A stretch of DNA of 64,000 nt from Trematomus loennbergii (lineage: Eukaryota; Chordata; Actinopteri; Perciformes; Nototheniidae), in contig JAAOOA010000526.1 of assembly GCA_012861695.1 (NCBI GenBank), positions 1-64,000 of the forward strand, read 5' to 3'. Of this stretch, positions 12,701 through 21,700 are shown piece after piece (position 1 is the first letter of the stretch; the number at the start of each line of letters is the position of its first letter). Position numbers and translations under genes: made by a program. The notes under the pieces were generated by a model, which was given only the letters and a program-made list of their open reading frames with translations, was not told where the DNA came from and did not search any database.

Positions 12701-15700
12701 AATTTCAACACTTGATGCTGTCACCTTGATTACAATTTCAGATACCTGTATTTGCCTAACTGAATTGGTTTAAAGAGAGAAAACATTTTGACTAAAAGTT
12801 GACTAAAATGTAATTTTTCATCGACTAAAAGTAGACTAAACGTTTTGAGTTTTCGTCGACTAAAACTAGACTAAAACTATGAAGGATAGAAATGACTAAA
12901 ATGTGACTAAAAACGAATTACCATTTTCGTCTAAAGACTAAGACTAAGACTAAATCAAAAACAGCTGCCAAAATTAACACTGCTGCACAGCAAACTCGTG
13001 CCCACTGCCAACCAGCCACGCCCGATACATGGCGTCACGCCAATCACAAAGCTTTGATGCGTTCAAGTGCATTATTCTGGCACAGGAAGATTATGTTATA
13101 GGACATTAACGATAAAACAGAATATTGTTGTTCTATTTTTAGACACATCTCGCGATCGACTGAAACACAGAGGACTGTTTGTATGATGGGATCACAGACA
13201 CGCTGCAAACGGTGTCAGCCAAAAGTCGAGTCCAGTGTCTATGTAGTGTCATTTTTATTTGTTTTAGTTTGGGAAGATTGAAAATCGGTAGGGAGAGTCA
13301 GCTAAGTCGGTAGGCGGTAGAAACATGTCAAAAGCGGTAGACTACCGCCCAAATCGGTAGGGTTGGCAGGTATGCCACATTGGTAAGATAGCTAAAAAGA
13401 TAGCCATATTAGACAGTTATCATTGCCATTAATTGCCTCGTCAAACTACGAAAACGTTAGTTTGTCACAAAATAAATGACTCTTGTTTGACTTAGATTTG
13501 AGGGCATGGGCTTGAGCATGATGTAATTATGTTATCGATCACATTCGCTAACCTGTCTGTCTTTAAATTCTTTAAACAGCTCTGGATGCCGGTCGGCGAG
13601 GTGCTTAGCCAAGTTGGATGTGTTGGCTCCCTTGGTTTGCAGGGATCTAAAACATTTCTTACAGACAGGCCTCATGGTGTCCGTAGGCTTGCCCTCACTG
13701 TCAGAGATATAGCTAAAATACTTCCAAATTTCGCTTCTGGCGTCTTTTTTGTCAACAAGCCGAGGCGCAGCGGCAGTTTCACTCCCACTTGCAGCTTCTC
13801 GTTTTCTCACATGCTCTGGCAGCTAGCGCGTGCATGAGAGAGGGGAGGCACTTAGAGCGTGCTTGAGAGGGGAGGGACTGCAGGCACGGCTGCAGTGCAG
13901 GGAGTGGAAGCAGAGCGCCAGGCGCGCCGGATTCATTTTAAAAGTGGGGGGGCCAAAAAAGTGCGTGTGTATGGCCCAATCCCAAACCACGCCCTACACC
14001 CTACCCCTACACACTCCCCCTCCGTGACGGAGTGAACTCCGTGGAGTGACACATGAGGCTCCCTCCTGTCAGATGGAGGGAGTAGATACAGCGGCAAGCT
14101 TTGGGACAAACTCCCCTCTCTCCGGCAGAAACAGGAAATGCCGTAACTGTATGTAACAACGGTTTCAAATCAGCATCTCTTTGACAAAAAATGTAAATTA
14201 ATAACTCAAATAAAACTCCAAACATCTCTAATTGTGTTACTTTTTTGTAAAGCTCTTTTAGTTTTAAACCTGATGTTTATAAGTTTCTTAGTTTTTGCAA
14301 CAGTCTGTAAATATACACAACTTTATAATAAAATGCACACATTTACCTTTTTCTAGACTAAACACAGGTAGATCCTCAGTTAAAACAATATGAGGTTATC
14401 ATGAGGTTGTTAACATCGCAGTTTATCAGTGGATGTTTGCTGGAAGCACAATAACTGCATGTTTTGCATTGCTTTTAATTTCAGTTAATATAGTGGTGAG
14501 AGACTCCCGATACATTAGATTTATAAGTTCATTAATTGTCTCATGATGCATATTTCCCGGTGAGCATGAAGCTTTTCAGAGTGGGGTTTTTCTCATCTAC
14601 GAGTTCTTTTGGAAATTGCTCTCCTTATCCGCACGCATCTGATTGCTAGGCCCTGTCGGGTTAGAAACTGCAGACAGCGCAGTTGCTCCATCATTCCATC
14701 TCTTCTTTTTTCCTGCTCAATACGCTGTTGTTTGACAAGCTGTATGTTGACTGGTGTTTGACTGAAGAAAGCGCACTTTTTTTTAATACACTCTCTGTGG
14801 AAATTAGACTTTTCGTGGCTGTCCAGGAGGCTTGGCACTTTTTCCAGTTATTAACTCCGATATTAACAAAGCTATCATCTCCACATTTTGAGAAAGTTAC
14901 AAGCCGTTTGACAGCAGTAAATCTGCATATTTCACAGAAGGCCCGTTTAGTGGTTTTGCAAATAATTAACCACTCTCTGTTTTTGTACCATTCTGCGTTG
15001 AAGTACCTTTCTCTTTGCCCAGACGATCTAGCGGTCAGTTAGCTGCAGCTTTACCCGTCTCAATGTCCCGACAACAAACCTCCAGAGCTGCTGCTTTTGG
15101 GTTCATCTGGCTTCGCTGTTTCTATGATTGATGAAGGTCCAGGCTCCGGAGACGTGGATGTCAGGGATGTGACCTTCCAGTTGTTAATTTAAGTTTAGAT
15201 TGACTGTATTTAGTTTTCTTCTGCGCTGGTTCTTCTGACGTGTTTGCAAGTGTATATATTTTTTCTATCTAGGTTAACGGCTGACACACACAGAACAACG
15301 TAACAAATAAAGTAAACAACGTAACGAATAAACACATCTAAGCTTTTTTATTGGTTGTAATTTACATGGATACATTTGAATGGTGTGACAATGTCCTATT
15401 TGATTGGGTTAAAATGTACATATTCTTCCTGTTATGTCTGCCTGCTTTATTTTACCTAATGCAAAGTGACCTGCTCCATCGAAATCAGTCGCATTGACCC
15501 GAAGACACATTTTGAGTTGTATACACTGCTGGAAAGAGGAGATTCATAGCTTTCTAATGATATCAGGATTGTTGTTGTAGGCTACTCCAAATATTAAGCA
15601 AAATATGTCACATTATATAATGACTGTTACAGAGTCATCATTTTGAGAAAAAGGCCTTTAAAGTTTCCTCTTCTCTGGATCGATCTGATTGATTATTAGC

Positions 15701-18700
15701 GGAGCAAATGATCAAAATAGTACGAAGGGAAGATAGGGGAAGCCCGCGAGTGTGTGTGTGTATACGTGTGTATGTTTGTGTATTTTTGCGTTTGTGTGTA
15801 TTGTGTTTGTTTCCCGGGGAAAACACTCACGAGAAACACCGGCTGTTATGCCTGCAGTGACGTAAAGTTACTCCGTTGCTTGTAATTATGCCGTTACAAG
15901 CTTCAACGTTGTATTTATCATCTGAATTTGCCGAAACAAGTTTAATATTCTGAAAGCCAAGACTTTGTTTATTTGAAATCAGATAAAAACAAACTGTAAC
16001 GGACCCTGCCGTGTTATCTATGATTACTATACGCCTTACATTCATAATTTCAGCAGAGGGAGGGGAAGCGGCGCTGTGGAACAGCAGAGTGGCGAGTGAG
16101 AGCTTTACAAGCTTAAAAAATGCCTGTAGCTAATGAGATTGAATATAACAATCAAACATAACAAAATATACACAGCTATATCAGATCGCGTTTTAGATGC
16201 GACTTTAGAGTAGAGGGGAATTATTGAAACGGGATTTGTACAGTGTTCCACGGCATCCGCCGCTGCGAAAATGTGGGGCAGGGCTGAAAAGTGGGGGGGC
16301 CAATGGCCCCCTGGCCCCCCGCTTCCGGCGCCCTTGCAGAGCGCTGAACACACACGGCTCTTATTAAAACAGCGCTTTCTCACCGGAGTACTTTCCCCCG
16401 TCATTCTTAAAGTACCGATACTAATGAAACGGAGGAATCGTAACGTTTTCAACGGCAGGGTATCGCGGTACCTTTCAAGTATCGGTCCACCGTGCAACAC
16501 TAGAGCACACCTTAGGCTTTATCTATTTGATATAGCCTAGTTGTAAAAAATAAAGTAAGAAATCATTCCAATGTGTACTACAGTATAGGACAGTAAAAAA
16601 AAAAAAACTGTTTAAAAGGAGAGTGATTAGTAAAATATGCATAAATAAAAAGAAAGAACGCTAACGAGGTAACATAAGATAAGAATAAACAAGTTTAAAT
16701 GATTTGTTATTGGTTGTGATCATATTCTAAAGATGTTTGGATTATTGAAAAGTATACAGCTCCCTTTCATATGAGTGTTGAGAGCTGTATCCATAAATTC
16801 ATGTTGTGCTCAAAGTGCACCAGATTGATGCATTTCACTTCAACATTTAAAAAAAATCTTCCCGGGGGTGCATGCCCCCGGACCCCCTAGAGGATGTGAG
16901 GTCCACCCCCAAATAAAGCAGGTTAAAATAATTAAATTGAATACATTTTATTTTAGTAAACACTGAAAATGGGTCCCACAGTAAAAGTAGCTCACGACTT
17001 GTTTTATTTTTTGAAAGTAGCTCTCATCCTAAAAAAGGTTGGAGACCCCTGTTATAGAACGATACATTTGACAATTTTAAGCTTGGCCTACCATTTTATT
17101 GGAGCGATGAGGAACAGGTGGGGCTTGAAAAGGCCCACCTGTTCAAAGTGGGGAATGACAGAAAAAGTTTGAGAACCACTGGGTTGTGGTAAGTTAATTT
17201 GCTGAACAATAAAACATTAAACACATACGTATTAACCCTAGTTTCTAATATTTTGGAAAATAATATAAATACCTTGTATATCCTCACGTGGTCGTTTTCT
17301 GGCTGGTGATTGCCTCTGGCTGGATTCACCCTGGATCCAACTTCCTCTTTCCTTGTGTTTAATTTTTTTATAAATAACATTTTTTTTGTATTAAAACATT
17401 TTCTCAACACTGTTTAGATATAGCAGGTTTATTATTGTATATAACATATCAATAAAACTGCATATAATCCATAAGAAACTGTGTATCTCACCTTTATCAT
17501 TTGTTTTGCTTGTGGACGGACAAACCTGAGGATGAACATGAACATTTTACTCTTTGTCCTCTCACAGGTGTTACAGGCTTGAACATACAGTTCACACACA
17601 CCTACATTTGCATTTAATTTCCCATTCAAAACTCTGTGCAAAATAATATATACTTGAAACATGGCTATCAAGTGATCACATTCAGCATCCTTTTTACTGA
17701 ATGAACAACACTATGAACAAATTAAACAGTTCACAGTTCTTCAGTTAAAGGTGACTTTTTCTCAGGACGCTTCAAATATCAATGCATGAAGGATTGAGTC
17801 AAGTTCAATGATAACAAGCATGGTCAAATTAAAGTTGTAATTTCAAGCTTCCTCCCATTTACATTGTGAATAAAAACAATACTCTTAAAACTGTGTAAAA
17901 ATGCAGACATTACCTTTAACAACTTGAGTCTATTTTTGAATTTTGACCGTGGTCCCACTTTTGGGATCAATTCAGCAATTTCTCGATTTCCAGACAGTAA
18001 AGACTTTCCTGGTCAACTTCGTGATCTGAAAAAAAAATGTAAATTAAGAAATGTCAACCAATTGCAAATATCTGTAGATGTGTATTTTGCATGGAGTGAA
18101 ATGTGAGTTCAGCTGTTGAAAATATGTTTTAAAGAGCATTACAACTGAATTCATATTGGTAATATTTTGTTATTTGTTCTTTTCAGTCTTGATTTCAGTG
18201 CTGCTGAAAAGATGCTACAGAAAATGAGTTACTCTGAAGTTAATATTTAATAGTTTCCTCTGTGTGAAGATGAAGCATTTATGATTGTTTAAGTATGTCA
18301 GGGATATGTCAGAAAGTTACTGAGTAACAGGCATGTGCACACATAGACATCAAAGTGGGCTTGAGCCCCTGCCCTTTTTCTTCCTCGAGAGAAAGTGCCC
18401 TTTTTATGGGGTGCTTTCTTGCTTTTTTAAATTATTTTAAAAAATTATAAATGTATGTATATCTACTGCTGTTTGCACACAGATTACCTTTCCAACAATA
18501 TAAATAAAAATATCAGGTCGGGAGATTAGACTGTGAAGTTCCGATGCTCTCTCTACCTCTCCCTCCCTCCCTCCACGTCTCGCGCACAGTGGTGCAGACA
18601 TTAGGCTTGTTTGAGACGAGCTGCGGCTCGCCTCGAAAGTAGACGAGAATAATCGCAGCCGGGGGAGGTCTCAAAAAGCTCGCCTGAAGTCGGACAGCTC

Positions 18701-21700
18701 GGAGTCGGCTTCTTCTTCTTCTTCTTCTTCTCTCTCTCTTTTTGGCGGATTTCAAACAACTTTAAGGTGCATACCGCCACCTCCGGAGTCGGCTTGACTC
18801 GGTTTGCATTTATAAATGCACACGGCATCTATTGCACGTCTGTCCGTCCTGGGAGAGGGATCCCTCCTCTGTTGCTCTCCCTGAGGTTTCTCTCATTTCC
18901 CCTTTAAACTGTGGGTTTTTCTCTGGAAGTTTTTCCTTGTATGATGTGAAACGTAAGGACAGAGGGTGTCGTATTGTCATACTGATATTCTGTAGAAACT
19001 GTGAAGTCCACTGAGACAAATGTAACATTTGTGATATTGGGCTATATAAATAAACATTGATTGATTGATTGATAAAGAATGGACAAATGTGTAATCGTTA
19101 ATGTCAGATATGTACTAAGTAAATATATTTGTTCCTGCTCAAGATTAGATTCAACTTTATTGTTATTGCACAGATTACAGGTACTGAGACAACGAAATGC
19201 AGTTTAGCTTCTAACCAGGAGTGCAACAAGCAGTAAAGTGAAAAGTAATGTACACAATCTACAGAATAAAATATAGAATGAATTGAATGATGAATAAACA
19301 GTGAGGGGTATGAATACACTATATACACAGTAGCCTAGCCTAGTATGAACAGTGTGTTGTATGAATATGCTAAGATATATAAAGTATGACAACGGTAAGC
19401 AGTGCAAGTATAGTATACAAATATATAGATATTAATTTAATGATGATAAACATTGTGGAACAATGATGAAAAAATGTGAATGGAAGTGGCGACGTAAAAC
19501 TGACACAAAACACACTTTTGCCGAGCCAATGGAGAGTTTCATCCCCAGCACGGGGTAAAAACCACCAATGAGCGCTCAGCTTGAGATACCAGCGAGTCGT
19601 TTCCCATCAAGCATTTCGCTTCCGCAGCCCGTGGAGAGAAACTGCGCCGCCTCGCCGCGCCTCGCTCTCAAGTCTGCGGGCGTCTTTGTCGCGCGAGATT
19701 TCAACGTCTCATGTAGGCGAGCCTCCAGAGCAAGTCGGACAAAATGACTAACCATCATGCAACGCACTAGCAAGACGTTGATCGCAATTGCGCAGGTCTG
19801 CACAGGTCTCACTTGTCTCAAACAAGCCTATTGGCAGTCCCTTGAGACAGACAGGTAGCAGCACCTCGCACTTTACTGTCCCATGACTAAGGTGCTTGCC
19901 CCACGGGAACGCATACGGCAAAACGCATAGGATTAACGCAATCGCAAAAAAGCTTCCGTCCACACGCAATATACACCGAATAGTGTCTGTTCACACGAGA
20001 CAGCTCCGCTTAGCTCCAACCGCTGGAAAAAGCTGCAGTACATATGCCGAGCCTGTACGTAGCGCTGTAACTTCCTCCACAAAAGCAGCGAAGAAGCATG
20101 GTTGTCACGGTTCCCCTTCTGTTTATTCCCCGTGGTGGGGGCCGAGGGAACCGGCAGAGTTTTTGCCGTCAACGTGTGTTACAGTTTTTAAATCTTCCGG
20201 ACAAAAGGTCAAAGGTCTTCTTTGTTATTTATTGAGCTAATGGATAAATTAGCTCAAGGTTTAGCTAAGGCAATTTATGGCCTGGCATACATTACAGGCT
20301 GATGTAGGCTATACTGTGTAGGATACTTAAAGGTGGGGTAGGTAAGTTTGAGAAACCGGCTCGAGATACACTTTTTGTTATATTCCATGGAATGCTCTTA
20401 ACATCCCGATAGCAATGAATATCTTAAGTGCTTTGAACAAAAAATCCATTAAAAAATGTCATCTGTGGAAGCCGTAGTACTGTAAAAAGTACGACCAATC
20501 ATTTTAGCCGGCCTAACTGGATGCATCGCCTACCTGCCTGTCAGCCTTCCATCTGTGCACAAACTTATCTCGTGCCCCCATTGGTCATGTGCACGTTCGT
20601 GTGTGTTGGAGGAGGGGCTCTGTAAGGAAGTGGCAGATTTTTTCCGGTTGTGTAATTTTTAATTCTAGCGCACTCAAGCTGGTTTCTCCAAAATGACCTA
20701 CCCCACCTTTAAGGGAGACACTACAGGTGAATACTGTAAAATGTGTATCTAATAACGTCATCACAATCGCCACATTGATATGCAAATAAGGCATTAACTA
20801 GGCCTAATTAAAATGCGCACATTTGCATGCAGTTACCAAGGCATTGCAGGTGAAAAGGATAACAACAACAAAAAATAGCACCTCACAACTTCCCCAGATA
20901 GTTACTTACGTCAAGTCAGTATTTTCCCCTGAAATGTTATGTTTAAATGCAGATTAACTTTATATCTATGGATGAATTTAGACATGGTAGTAAAACGAAC
21001 ACCATTTATATGTGTTTTTTGGAAGTTTTCTTTCCATTAGAGTGAAAGAAAACATGAGCAAAATAGACCAAAATAACAAAATGTAAAACTACATGAAAAA
21101 ACGATATTTTTTGGCTGCTCATTTCATAATTATTAATTGTACTAGTTTGTTGTCTGCTCTTGTGCGTTTGTTGTCTGTGTTAACTGATTATTTTGTAGGA
21201 TTATGTTGAGTATTAAACAATTGCGTGAGTGTAAGGGTATTCAAATAAATGTGTGAGTAAGTCAGAGATGTGCAACTATATTTAAAGTGGACCTATCATG
21301 CTATATTTAAATGATATATTGTAGGGCCATACCTATATAAGGTATATTTATACGTTTCTGTTTTCAAAATACCAAACAGATCATGCATTTTAGCCATGCC
21401 TCATTTCGCTCTATGTGCTGTTTGCTGTCTACGGGTCTGATTCTGCTGACCACGCCCCCCTGCAGGAGAGGTGAGCCGTGCTCTGATCAGCTGCTGGGCT
21501 GTCAGAAGAGGGGGAGAAAAAGAGATCTCCGTCCTCCATCTTATTATAGGCCTATAGAGTCGTTATTCATTTGTTTTAAAGCTCAATAAATAACAAAGAA
21601 GACCTTTGACCGGCACTTTTCTAATTTTGTCCGAAGATTTAAACTTTAACGGACATCTTGACCGGCGAAAGTAACTGAAACTGAAACTCTGCCGCACGGT

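Larger units (their letters stand above)
9977..16502 (-). mobile_element. hAT element with exact TSD GAGCACAC
   Basis: Left end TAGTGTTGTCACGATACC, right end CGGTCCACCGTGCAACACTA. The TSD GAGCACAC is exact at 9969-9976 and 16503-16510. It lies inside the outer hAT and holds another hAT (13919-16336). The minus-strand BED finger at 13810-13532 probably belongs to it. Confidence 0.8.
9399..17181. mobile_element. Outer hAT (Charlie-like ends), 7.8 kb, nested
   Basis: Left end CAGCGTTTCTCAAAGTGTGG; right end is the reverse complement of CAGTGGTTCTCAAACTTTTT. Flanking 8-mers GGTTAAGG (9391-9398) and GGTTGTGG (17182-17189) match at six of eight positions, which is acceptable for an old TSD. It fills most of the gene A intron between exons 4 and 5 and hosts two further hAT elements. 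Confidence 0.65.
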
